From contig DBQR01000023.1 of the NCBI GenBank assembly GCA_002305335.1, forward strand, positions 8,621 through 30,033: a stretch of DNA of 21,413 nt. Reading direction: 5' to 3'. The notes below the pieces were generated by a model that made no database searches, was not told the DNA's origin, and saw only the letters and a program-made list of their open reading frames with translations. Shown here in pieces: positions 14,691-21,220 of this stretch. The position numbers were made by a program, and so were the translations under genes. Position 1 is the first letter of the stretch. Each line of letters opens with the position of its first letter. The DNA comes from Clostridiales bacterium UBA1389 (GTDB taxonomy: Bacteria > Bacillota > Clostridia > Oscillospirales > CAG-382).

Positions 14691-15134
14691 TTACCCCGCT
14701 ATACATAAAGATATATAGTAGATAATCCCGTAAACGGCCGCCGTAAGGTTGCCGTACACCACCACGGGACCGGCGATTTTAAACATTTCCGCCCCCACCC
14801 CCATTATATAGCCCTCGCTTTTGGCGTCTATGGCGGGGGAGGTAACCGCATTCGAAAAACCGGTGATGGGCACCAGCAGTCCCGCACCGCACAGTTTGGC
14901 GGCTTTGTCGAATATTCCGATTCCGGTAAACAGCCCCGCCAAAAACACAAGGCTGACGGAGGAAAGGGTGGAGGCGTTTTTTTCCGAAAGCCCCCATAAT
15001 ATATATATATCGGCAAGAGCCTGACCTGTAACGCAGACCAGACCGCCGGATACAAAGGCAAGAATACAGTTTTTTATAGAGGGGGAGCGTTTTTCCCTTT
15101 TGGCCGCATATTTCACAAAGGCTTTTTTGTCCAT
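14691..15134 (-). CDS. spoVAC: Stage V sporulation protein AC
   Basis: A 147-residue membrane protein with helices at about 23-45, 57-75 and 118-144 and the family block LLVPITGFSNAVTSPAIDAK (86-105). The next residues, SEGYIMGVGAEMFKIAGPVV, are also characteristic. In Bacillus the SpoVAC protein acts as a mechanosensitive channel for dipicolinate release. It is the first gene of the operon and its basic N-terminus (KKAFVKYAAKREKRSP) is typical. Upstream on the minus strand lies a candidate sigma-G/F promoter at 15194-15223, consistent with forespore expression. Confidence 0.97.
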   Translation of the reverse strand: MDKKAFVKYAAKREKRSPSIKNCILAFVSGGLVCVTGQALADIYILWGLSEKNASTLSSVSLVFLAGLFTGIGIFDKAAKLCGAGLLVPITGFSNAVTSPAIDAKSEGYIMGVGAEMFKIAGPVVVYGNLTAAVYGIIYYISLCIAG

Positions 15135-15193
15135 TTATTAACCATCCTTAATAAAAATCCTTGTAAAAACCCTATTTTCTTTCCTATCGTTCA

Positions 15194-15223
15194 TATTATT
15201 TTTACTAAATGTAAAAAATATAC
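15194..15223 (-). promoter_or_regulatory. Candidate sigma-G/sigma-F promoter of the spoVA operon
   Basis: On the minus strand GTATA (15223-15219), 18 bases, then AATAATA (15200-15194). The forespore consensus is about G(A/T/C)AT(A/G) and CAT(A/T)NTA, so only the first base of the -10 differs. It lies 59 bases upstream of spoVAC. The region is AT-rich, so chance matches are possible. Confidence 0.4.
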
Positions 15224-15231
15224 TAAAACCC

Positions 15232-15259
15232 TTGACATATTGTTTTTGGCAATTATAAT
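15232..15259 (+). promoter_or_regulatory. Consensus sigma-A promoter for the acyl ligase/ACP genes
   Basis: Perfect TTGACA (15232-15237) and TATAAT (15254-15259) with a 16-base spacer. It faces away from the spoVA promoter, so the 15135-15307 gap is a divergent control region. Confidence 0.8.
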
Positions 15260-15307
15260 TTAGCTGTTATCAAATGTTTTCAAATCCAATGTAAAGGTAT
15301 GGTTCTT

Positions 15308-17026
15308 ATGTTGTTTCGGAACAAATATCCGCGGTATCTGAATCTGCGCCAGATGGTGTATGACGCCGCCGACAAATATGAAGATAACCCTTATTTGAAG
15401 TATATAAAGGGTGATGGCTCTATCGGTGAAATCACTTTCAGGCGTTTTTCGGAGCTTATGGAAAATCTGGGCGCCTTCTTCGCCCTGCCTGAAAATTCCT
15501 GCAACAGGATTGCCATAATTTCCGAAAACCGTTACGAATGGATTGTGACTTATGTCGCCGCCGTTGCTGCCGGTAAGACGGTTATTCCCCTTGATAAAGA
15601 ATTGAATTTCGAACAGGTCGAAAAATTCATAGAGCTTGCCGAAGCCGACACCCTGGTTTATTCTTCGGATTTTGCCGAAAAGGTTGTCGGAATGGCTCAG
15701 AACTCCCCCCACACAAAGGGCGTAAAGCGTTATATCAATTTAGACAGCCTTGATTCGGTTACCGACAAAAGGTTTTCCACCTTTAAAAGGGCGTTGATAT
15801 ACGGGGAGGAAAAGCTTTCTTCGGGGGCTTTTTCCTTTAAGAAAATCCGTACCAACTCCTCAAGAGCTTGCGCCATAATATTCACCTCCGGCACCACCGG
15901 CACCAGCAAGGGTGTTATGCTTACCGAGGACAACATTATGTCCTGCATACACGCCTGCGCCAACATGGTGAATATAACCGAAAAAGACGTTTTGCTGTCG
16001 GTACTTCCCTACCACCACACCTATGAAACCACCTGCGGGCTCCTTGCCCCCATCGCCATAGGGGTTACCGTCTGCATAAACAACAATCTTAAATATTTTA
16101 CAAAAAATGTTCAGCTTTTCCGCCCCACCGCTATGGTGCTGGTTCCCATGTTCGTTTCCACCATTGCGAAAAAAATCGAAAGCGAAATCAAGAAAACCAA
16201 CAAAGAGACAATCGTCAAGGGCGGAATATTCATAACCAAGAATATAAACCGCATAGGTATAGATGTAAAACGCTATGTGTTCGCCTCTATCCATAAGTTT
16301 TTGGGCGGAAGGCTTAGGACCATCGTCTGCGGCGGCGCCGCCCTGGACCCCCTTTATATAAAGCGGTTTGAGGAATTCGGCATTTACGTGTATCAGGGCT
16401 ACGGCATAACCGAATGTTCCCCTCTGGTTTCGGTGGTGCCCTGGAAGAAGGTCAAGTATGAATCCGTAGGTCTTCCCGTTCCGGGGAGTATCGTCAAAAT
16501 CGTGGGCGAAGACGATGAAGGCAACGAATACGATCTTACTCCGAGGGAAATCGGGGAAATCTGCATAAAGGGTCCCCAAGTCATGGCAGGATATTATAAA
16601 AACCCCGAAGCCACCGCCGAAACCTTCAACAAGGAAGGCTTCTTCAAAACCGGCGACTACGGTTATATGGACGAGGAAGGATTTTTGTATATAACCGGAA
16701 GAAAAAAGAATATAATAATTTTCGACAACGGCAAGAATGTTTATCCCGAAGAAATAGAAGAATATCTTTACAGGCTTGACATAGTCAAGGAGTGTGTGGT
16801 GTGCGCCAGAAAGCTTGAAGGGATCGACACCATCACCGCCGTCATATTCCCCGACTATGATTTGTTCAAGGGAAAGACCGAGGAACAGATTAAGGAAACC
16901 TTCAAGACCGAGGTTGCTAAGATAAACCGGATGCTTCCCTCCTTCAAGCAGATTCATCATATCGAAATCAAAAAGACGGAATTCGAAAAGACTTCGTCCA
17001 AAAAAATAATCAGATACAAGGTTTAG
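15308..17026 (+). CDS. AMP-forming acyl ligase (long-chain fatty-acid CoA/ACP ligase)
   Basis: An adenylate-forming enzyme, 572 residues from the preferred start. The AMP loop is TSGTTGTSKG (193-202), A5 YGITE (365-369), A7 KTGDYG (447-452), A8 running through GRKKNIIIFDNGKNVYPEEI, and the catalytic lysine Lys566 (TSSKKIIRYKV). An ATG at 15299 also opens the frame, but AAAGG (15293-15297) is only one base from it; the ATG at 15308 is 10 bases away and is preferred. The next gene is an acyl carrier protein, so the true acceptor may be ACP rather than CoA, as in stand-alone acyl-ACP synthetases; this is inferred. The paralogue at 10339-12054 is clearly different in sequence. The acyl substrate is unknown. 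Confidence 0.93.
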   Translation: MLFRNKYPRYLNLRQMVYDAADKYEDNPYLKYIKGDGSIGEITFRRFSELMENLGAFFALPENSCNRIAIISENRYEWIVTYVAAVAAGKTVIPLDKELNFEQVEKFIELAEADTLVYSSDFAEKVVGMAQNSPHTKGVKRYINLDSLDSVTDKRFSTFKRALIYGEEKLSSGAFSFKKIRTNSSRACAIIFTSGTTGTSKGVMLTEDNIMSCIHACANMVNITEKDVLLSVLPYHHTYETTCGLLAPIAIGVTVCINNNLKYFTKNVQLFRPTAMVLVPMFVSTIAKKIESEIKKTNKETIVKGGIFITKNINRIGIDVKRYVFASIHKFLGGRLRTIVCGGAALDPLYIKRFEEFGIYVYQGYGITECSPLVSVVPWKKVKYESVGLPVPGSIVKIVGEDDEGNEYDLTPREIGEICIKGPQVMAGYYKNPEATAETFNKEGFFKTGDYGYMDEEGFLYITGRKKNIIIFDNGKNVYPEEIEEYLYRLDIVKECVVCARKLEGIDTITAVIFPDYDLFKGKTEEQIKETFKTEVAKINRMLPSFKQIHHIEIKKTEFEKTSSKKIIRYKV

Positions 17027-17079
17027 AATATATTTAATTCGAAATAATAAAATATACACGACATAGAGGTAATTATATC

Positions 17080-17307
17080 ATGTTTGAAAAGCTAAAAGAA
17101 ATCCTTGTTGAGGAAATGTCCATCAACCCCGCCGACATTACACTGGATGCGGAATTTATCAGCGATCTGGGCTTTAATTCCCTCGAGCTTGCCGATCTTG
17201 TGGTTATCTGTGAGGAAAAGTTCGGTGTTGAGTTCGACGACGAAGTCCTCCCCAACCTGCTTACGGTACGCGATGTGGTGAATTATTTGGAGCTTAACGC
17301 CGAATAA
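17080..17307 (+). CDS. Acyl carrier protein
   Basis: A 75-residue acidic four-helix carrier protein. The phosphopantetheine site is Ser34 in DLGFNSLELADL; the usual Asp before the serine is Asn33 here (NSL instead of DSL). Helix III and its flank (FGVEFDDEVLPNLLTVRDVV) are standard. The GAGGT site lies about 10 bases before the ATG at 17080. It sits 53 bases after the acyl ligase and before a terminator, so the two form a unit: the ligase probably loads this carrier. It is likely not the housekeeping fatty-acid ACP, because no fab genes are nearby; that is inferred. Confidence 0.93.
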   Translation: MFEKLKEILVEEMSINPADITLDAEFISDLGFNSLELADLVVICEEKFGVEFDDEVLPNLLTVRDVVNYLELNAE

Positions 17308-17339
17308 TCCCGCAGAATGTTATATTAATATTTCCCGTA

Positions 17340-17366
17340 AACACCCGTATATTGCGGGTGTTTTTT
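17340..17366 (+). terminator. Intrinsic terminator after the ACP gene
   Basis: AACACCCG (17340-17347) pairs with CGGGTGTT (17355-17362), a 7-base loop, then a run of T. It lies 32 bases after the ACP stop, isolating sigK from this operon. Confidence 0.88.
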
Positions 17367-17486
17367 ATTTGCTATATAAATTAGGCATACCTATTTTGAA
17401 AAATATGCTTTTATTTATGCTAACTCCCGGAAATGGCGAATATTATTATTGAGGGGATTTTATATATTTAATAAGACTTCCTGCGG

Positions 17487-17534
17487 AAAGGCGGTGAAAC
17501 CGTGCTTTGAATTATACGTTAAGCACGGCCTTTT
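17487..17534 (+). promoter_or_regulatory. Structured initiation region of sigK: Shine-Dalgarno, hairpin, ATG
   Basis: AAAGGCGGTGA (17487-17497) differs by one base from the full anti-16S complement AAAGGAGGTGA but lies 37 bases before the sigK ATG, too far for normal initiation. Between them CCGTGCTT (17500-17507) pairs perfectly with AAGCACGG (17521-17528). With this 8-bp hairpin folded, only 2 + 6 bases separate the Shine-Dalgarno sequence from the ATG, the ideal distance. Alternatively the site serves a TTG at 17507 that opens a 47-codon out-of-frame reading frame, or the hairpin is a weak terminator. Confidence 0.5.
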
Positions 17535-18236
17535 ATGTTTTCATTATTCGTATGGTTTTTATCGAAAGCGGTAATGCTGTTTTTAAGGTCCCAGAGCGGG
17601 GGCTCCTTCCCTCCCCCCCTGGACAAAAAGGTGGAAAGGGAGCTGTTTATTAAAGCAAGCAGGGGGGATATGAACGCAAGGAACACCCTGATCGAACACA
17701 ATCTCCGGCTGGTCGCCCATATCGTAAAGAAATATTATACATCCTACAAGGACCAGGACGATTTGATATCCGTGGGTACCATAGGGCTTATCAAGGCCAT
17801 TGATTCCTATGACATCGACAACGGCGCCCGCTTTGCCACTTATGCGGGGAAATGTCTTCAGAACGAAATACTCATGTATTTCCGTTCCCAAAAGAAAAAT
17901 TCCCTTGAAAATTCACTTAACGACCCGGTTGACACCGACAAGGAGGGGAATCCCCTTACCTATCTTGATATTCTCTGCAACGAAGACGACATCGTTGACG
18001 AGATAGATATGCGTATAAGGTCAACCCTTGTGTATAAAGCCCTGAAGGAGGCATTAACCGAACGGGAAAGGAAAATCATCGCCATGCGCTACGGTCTTGA
18101 CGGCAACGGTGCCTACCGTGCTCAGCGGGAGGTAGCCGCCGCATTGGGAATTTCCCGCAGCTATGTTTCGCGAATCGAAAAAACCGCCCTTGAAAAGATT
18201 AACGCCTACATGACCAAGCGGGGGGTTAATTTGTAA
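17535..18236 (+). CDS. sigK: Sporulation sigma factor SigK (pro-sigma-K)
   Basis: A 233-residue sigma-70-family factor of the late mother cell. Residues 1 to about 20 are a hydrophobic pro-sequence (MFSLFVWFLSKAVMLFLRS), followed by FPPPL, matching FPQPL of Bacillus pro-sigma-K; SpoIVFB normally removes such a pro-sequence. Region 2 spans 40-120 (ARNTLIEHNLRLVAHIVKKY, DLISVGTIGLIKAIDSYD). The region 4 helix-turn-helix is REVAAALGISRSYVSRIEK (198-216). The gene is whole, with no skin-type interruption. No Shine-Dalgarno sequence lies at normal distance and the frame is closed just upstream (stops at 17508 and 17520), so ATG 17535 is the first possible start. A weak sigma-E-like CATAC (17386) is the only promoter hint. 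Confidence 0.94.
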   Translation: MFSLFVWFLSKAVMLFLRSQSGGSFPPPLDKKVERELFIKASRGDMNARNTLIEHNLRLVAHIVKKYYTSYKDQDDLISVGTIGLIKAIDSYDIDNGARFATYAGKCLQNEILMYFRSQKKNSLENSLNDPVDTDKEGNPLTYLDILCNEDDIVDEIDMRIRSTLVYKALKEALTERERKIIAMRYGLDGNGAYRAQREVAAALGISRSYVSRIEKTALEKINAYMTKRGVNL

Positions 18237-18255
18237 ACAAAACACAACATATAAC

Positions 18256-18284
18256 TTGACATAAAGGGATTATCCATATATAAT
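18256..18284 (+). promoter_or_regulatory. Consensus sigma-A promoter for the COG2426 gene
   Basis: Perfect TTGACA (18256-18261), a 17-base spacer, and perfect TATAAT (18279-18284), 30 bases before the start codon. It begins 19 bases after the sigK stop. Confidence 0.85.
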
Positions 18285-18314
18285 GTATTCGACTAAAAAA
18301 ACGGAAGTAAACAT

Positions 18315-18770
18315 ATGATTGCAAAATGCCTTTGGGTGCTGTTTGTCAGCATGGTTCCGATTATCGAACTCAGAGGGGGAATCCCCGTGGGGTTAGGTCT
18401 CGGGCTGGGCTATCCCTTATCGATTACCCTTGCCGTCATCGGCAACCTTATACCCATTCCCTTTTTAATTATATACGGCCGCAGGGTGCTGGAATATTTT
18501 GCGAAGTTCGAAAAATTCGGAATCCCCTTCCGGTGGATACTCAGACTGGGTGAAAAAAAGGTTGCTCAAATGAAAAAAACCCTTTTCTGGGGGCTTTGGA
18601 TATTCGTTGCCATCCCCCTTCCGGGGACGGGGGCGTGGACGGGGGCGTTAATCGCCATCACCCTTAACCTTAAGCTTAAGGAATCCTTACCCGCCATTAT
18701 TTTGGGGGTGCTGTCGGCAGGAGGCATAGTCACCCTGCTTGCGTTTGTATTTGATTATGCGCTGTTTTAA
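18315..18770 (+). CDS. COG2426 small multidrug export family membrane protein
   Basis: A 151-residue membrane protein with about four hydrophobic stretches. The two family hallmarks are present: ELRGGIPVG (18-26) in the first re-entrant segment and IPLPGTGAWTGALIA (100-114). The family (Pfam Sm_multidrug_ex) is named after drug export, but direct evidence is thin and the name should not be taken as function. GGAAG at 18303-18307 supports the ATG. Transcription is expected from the strong promoter just upstream. The next gene begins 32 bases later on the same strand with its own ribosome site and no terminator between, so the two may be co-transcribed. Confidence 0.88.
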   Translation: MIAKCLWVLFVSMVPIIELRGGIPVGLGLGLGYPLSITLAVIGNLIPIPFLIIYGRRVLEYFAKFEKFGIPFRWILRLGEKKVAQMKKTLFWGLWIFVAIPLPGTGAWTGALIAITLNLKLKESLPAIILGVLSAGGIVTLLAFVFDYALF

Positions 18771-18802
18771 ATAACAATAACAAATAAAGGAAGGCAAATT
18801 TT

Positions 18803-20497
18803 ATGGCTAAAAGATTTCAAATCGGCGTTATGACCGACTCCTTCAGATTACCCTTTGTTCAAGCCCTTGACAAGGCGGCGGAAATCGGGGCGGAGGGAAT
18901 CCAGCTCTATGTCACCGGCGGTGAAATGCTTTATTCAAGCTTCGACAAAGCCAAGATAGCAGACACCAACAGGCTGTTAAAGGAACGCAATCTTGTGGTT
19001 TCGGCTGTCTGCGGCGACTTCGGCGGTCACGGCTTTGAAAGCGAAAAGGAAAATGAATGGAAGATTCCCGCCTCAAAGCAGGTTGCGGATCTTGCCAAGG
19101 CGTTGAACTCTAAGGTGGTAACCACCCACATCGGCGTGGTGCCCGAAGAAAAGAACGAAAACTACAACCGTATGAAGGCCGCCTGTAAGGAAATAGGCGA
19201 CTATGCCGCCAATATCGGCGTAACCTTTGCCATTGAAACCGGCCCCGAAAAAGCGGAAACTTTAAAAAATTTCATTATTGACGTCAACTCAAAGGGTATC
19301 GGGGTAAACCTTGACCCGGCAAATCTTGTTATGGTAACCGGCGACGACCCCGTTCAGGCGGTTTATACCCTTAAGGATTTTATCGTCCACACCCACGCCA
19401 AGGACGGCATTATGATTCAGAAAACCGAACCCAGACGGATTTATACCTTCTTTGCCGAAGGCGGCATAGAGGATATGCGTATGGAGGACTACTTTAAGGA
19501 AGTTCCTCTCGGCGAAGGCAGCGTTGATTTTGACGCTTATCTCAAAGCCCTTGACGATATCGGGTACACGGGATTTTTAACAATAGAACGGGAAGTGGGC
19601 GCCAACCCCTTCGCCGACATAAAAAAAGCCTTTGACTTTTTGAATGTAAAGTCCGCAATTAAAAAAATCGGCTTTGTTGACTATTACCTTGACGAATGGC
19701 ACGCCAACAACTATCCCCAGTTTATAAAGCAGGCTGCGGGACGGGAATTTGAGGTTGCCTACGCCTACGGCGAAATCGACTCCCCCAAGGGCGGGCTTTC
19801 CACCGACGAATGGTGCAGGAAGTTCGGCGTTAAAAAGTGCGACACCATCGACGAAGTGGTGGAAAAATCCGACGTTATTATAGTCCTTTCCCCCGACAAC
19901 CCCGAAAGGCACTGGGACTTGTGCCAGAAACCCTTGGCTTCCGGCAAGCGGGTTTACGTTGACAAAACCTTTGCCCTTTCCAAGAAAATCGCCCAGGGGC
20001 TGGTTGATCACGCAAAAGCCCACAACACCCCCTTCTTCTCCACCTCGGCGCTGAGGTTTTCCGACGAGCTGAAGGGCTACAACAAGGAGGGTATCTGCTT
20101 TATTTCCTCCAGAGGTCCCGGCAACTTCGATACCTATGCCATCCATCAGATTGAACCCATCGTTATCCTTATGGGAAGCAAGGTCACCAGGGTTATGTCG
20201 GTGGGAGCCGGCAAGTATGAATCCCTTGTCATTGAGTTTGAAGGCGGCAGACGGGCGGTTATGAGCCATTACGGCTGGACCGGCATTGATTTTTCGATGA
20301 CCGTCAACTACAACGACGGCAAAACGACGGTTATCCCCACTATGTCAAATTACTTCCCCAACTTCATTAAGGAAATGTGCGACTTTTTCAAGACTGGTGA
20401 AGTAAAAGCCGACCCTGCCGAAACCGTTGCCATCATGGGTATTATCGAAGCGGGTAACAAGGCAGTTCAGACCCCCGGCGTTTGGGTTGAAGTATAA
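18803..20497 (+). CDS. Fused sugar-phosphate isomerase/epimerase and Gfo/Idh/MocA oxidoreductase
   Basis: A 564-residue, two-domain cytoplasmic enzyme. Residues 1-283 are a xylose-isomerase-like TIM barrel (AP_endonuc_2 fold) with metal ligands in the expected order: Glu145 (AIETGPE), Asp171 (NLDPANL), His196/His198 (VHTHAKDG) and Glu262 (TIEREVG). From residue 286 (IKKIGFVDYYLDEWHANNYP) a Gfo/Idh/MocA-type dehydrogenase begins; VDKTFALS (386-393) takes the place of the usual EKP motif and keeps Lys388. The Rossmann GxGxxG motif is absent. The join is in frame without a stop or shift. The AAAGGAAGG ribosome site is strong. Such pairs are usually separate genes acting on inositol or oxidised sugars; fusion suggests consecutive steps. 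The substrate is unknown. Confidence 0.85.
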   Translation: MAKRFQIGVMTDSFRLPFVQALDKAAEIGAEGIQLYVTGGEMLYSSFDKAKIADTNRLLKERNLVVSAVCGDFGGHGFESEKENEWKIPASKQVADLAKALNSKVVTTHIGVVPEEKNENYNRMKAACKEIGDYAANIGVTFAIETGPEKAETLKNFIIDVNSKGIGVNLDPANLVMVTGDDPVQAVYTLKDFIVHTHAKDGIMIQKTEPRRIYTFFAEGGIEDMRMEDYFKEVPLGEGSVDFDAYLKALDDIGYTGFLTIEREVGANPFADIKKAFDFLNVKSAIKKIGFVDYYLDEWHANNYPQFIKQAAGREFEVAYAYGEIDSPKGGLSTDEWCRKFGVKKCDTIDEVVEKSDVIIVLSPDNPERHWDLCQKPLASGKRVYVDKTFALSKKIAQGLVDHAKAHNTPFFSTSALRFSDELKGYNKEGICFISSRGPGNFDTYAIHQIEPIVILMGSKVTRVMSVGAGKYESLVIEFEGGRRAVMSHYGWTGIDFSMTVNYNDGKTTVIPTMSNYFPNFIKEMCDFFKTGEVKADPAETVAIMGIIEAGNKAVQTPGVWVEV

Positions 20498-20517
20498 TTC
20501 ATTTATTTGAGATAAAG

Positions 20518-20548
20518 AAAACCGGCGGCTTCTGCCGCCGGTTTAGTA
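20518..20548 (+). terminator. Hairpin terminator after the fusion gene
   Basis: AAACCGGCGGC (20519-20529) pairs with GCCGCCGGTTT (20534-20544) around TTCT. The stem is strong but the tail (AGTATT) is poor in T. Confidence 0.7.
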
Positions 20549-20567
20549 TTACCCGTAACGAAATGAC

Positions 20568-20654
20568 GTTGTATTTGTTTCTTCTCTTTTGTATATGCGG
20601 CACCGCCCCTCATCCGTCAGCCTGCGGCTGACACCTTCCTCTCAAGGGGAAGGC
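20568..20654 (+). repeat. Hairpin-repeat right arm with part of the spacer, solo copy
   Basis: The right arm (20598-20654: CGGCACCGCCCCTCATCCGT, inner stem CAGCC-TGC-GGCTG, outer stem with one G-T wobble) is preceded by the spacer motif TATTTGTTTCTTCT also present at 10182-10195 and 10291-10304. The left arm is missing. Nothing else is recognised from 20655 to 20782. Confidence 0.82.
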
Positions 20655-20782
20655 ATTATTTTACTCCGCTCTCTTTGATTATGCATCAGTCTTTTTCTGA
20701 CTCCTGTGTTGCCGGCGGATGATATACGCCCCTACGGTCTGATATTATATTACATTGTTTAATCAGTGGCAATTTTACCGAA

Positions 20783-20817
20783 AAAAACACCCCTCTGTGC
20801 GAAAGAGGGGTCTTTTT
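20783..20817 (-). terminator. Bidirectional terminator of the Cys5 small-protein gene
   Basis: ACCCCTCT (20789-20796) pairs with AGAGGGGT (20804-20811). It is flanked by A7 on the left and CTTTTT on the right, so on the minus strand it ends in seven T. It lies 20 bases past the small gene. Confidence 0.88.
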
Positions 20818-20830
20818 ATGTTTTGGTTTC

Positions 20831-20929
20831 TTAGCAGCAGCAGCAACAAACAAGGATGACGATTGCAATCAGAATGATAATCCAACAACAACTGTTCTGG
20901 CCACCGAAGAACGAATCAAAGCATCCCAT
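20831..20929 (-). CDS. 32-residue Cys-rich membrane protein ending in five cysteines
   Basis: The product is very short: MGCFDSFFGGQNSCCW, then the hydrophobic stretch IIILIAIVILV, then CCCCC and stop. It is supported as a gene by a near-perfect ribosome site, AAGGAGGA (20943-20936), six bases before the ATG at 20929, and by a strong terminator right after it. The hydrophobic segment of about 11-13 residues is flanked by Cys on both sides. Seven of the last 20 residues are Cys. It resembles in style the tiny coat-associated or membrane proteins of spore formers (YjcZ-like), but no homology is claimed. The polycysteine tail could bind metal, be lipidated or crosslink. A structured leader or separate RNA lies upstream. 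Confidence 0.72.
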   Translation of the reverse strand: MGCFDSFFGGQNSCCWIIILIAIVILVCCCCC

Positions 20930-20999
20930 AGTGAATCCTCCTTCCTTCTATATACTATGACAAGAAGGAACCGTTGGTGACACATTCCACCATAACAGA

Positions 21000-21184
21000 A
21001 AATAAAAAAAGACAAAAATCAACCGAAGACGCCTGCTTTAGGGAAAGCAAAAGGGTTCCACCACCTCCTGAAAAAACAAGGGTTCTGGCTAATACCTTTT
21101 TCGGCTTTGATTGCGTTCGTATGAACTGCTGAAGGGTATCCCTTGCGGGATACTGAATAAGCCGTGTTCTACGTTTCCTCTGTC
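21000..21184 (-). ncRNA. Structured RNA, class not identified
   Basis: The minus strand shows a compact set of helices. GTATCCC-GCAA-GGGATAC (21153-21136) is a 7-bp stem closed by a GNRA tetraloop on this strand only. A 4-bp hairpin, GTTC-ATAC-GAAC, lies at 21126-21115. Both are enclosed by CGGCTT (21164-21159) pairing with AAGCCG (21107-21102), making a three-way junction. Further along, GCTTT-CCCT-AAAGC (21048-21035) folds. A candidate promoter lies just upstream and U-rich sequence (20998-21020) marks a likely end. About 185 nt. It could be a 6S-like or other small RNA, or the long leader of the Cys5 gene. I could not match it to 6S, SRP RNA, tmRNA, RNase P or a known riboswitch. Confidence 0.4.
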
Positions 21185-21190
21185 ATTGAC

Positions 21191-21220
21191 AGTATAGCAG
21201 CGTCGGCTAATTTTGGTGAA
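21191..21220 (-). promoter_or_regulatory. Candidate promoter of the structured RNA/Cys5 gene
   Basis: On the minus strand TTCACC (21220-21215), 18 bases, then TATACT (21196-21191). A perfect odd palindrome, CTGTCA-T-TGACAG (21180-21192), overlaps the end of the -10 and the probable start site and may be an operator or the first hairpin of the RNA. Confidence 0.4.

Noticed and set aside
15860..17059. A 399-codon open frame antisense to the acyl ligase gene
   Set aside because: The plus strand encodes a complete, motif-rich adenylate-forming enzyme here. The antisense product is Gly/Phe/Tyr-rich without any recognised motif, as expected from the codon bias of the sense gene.
17373..17534. A confident sigma-E promoter for sigK
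   Set aside because: Only CATAC at 17386-17390 with a poor -35 was found; the match is too weak to annotate.
19577..20269. A 230-codon open frame antisense to the isomerase/oxidoreductase fusion
   Set aside because: It is a shadow of a high-quality coding strand: low-complexity Gly/Val-rich product, no ribosome site of note.
21000..21184. Identification of the structured RNA as SRP RNA, tmRNA or RNase P RNA
   Set aside because: No GGAAGCA-type SRP loop, no tRNA-like CCA end or tag reading frame, and too short and lacking the conserved core for RNase P. 6S RNA could not be confirmed or excluded by eye.
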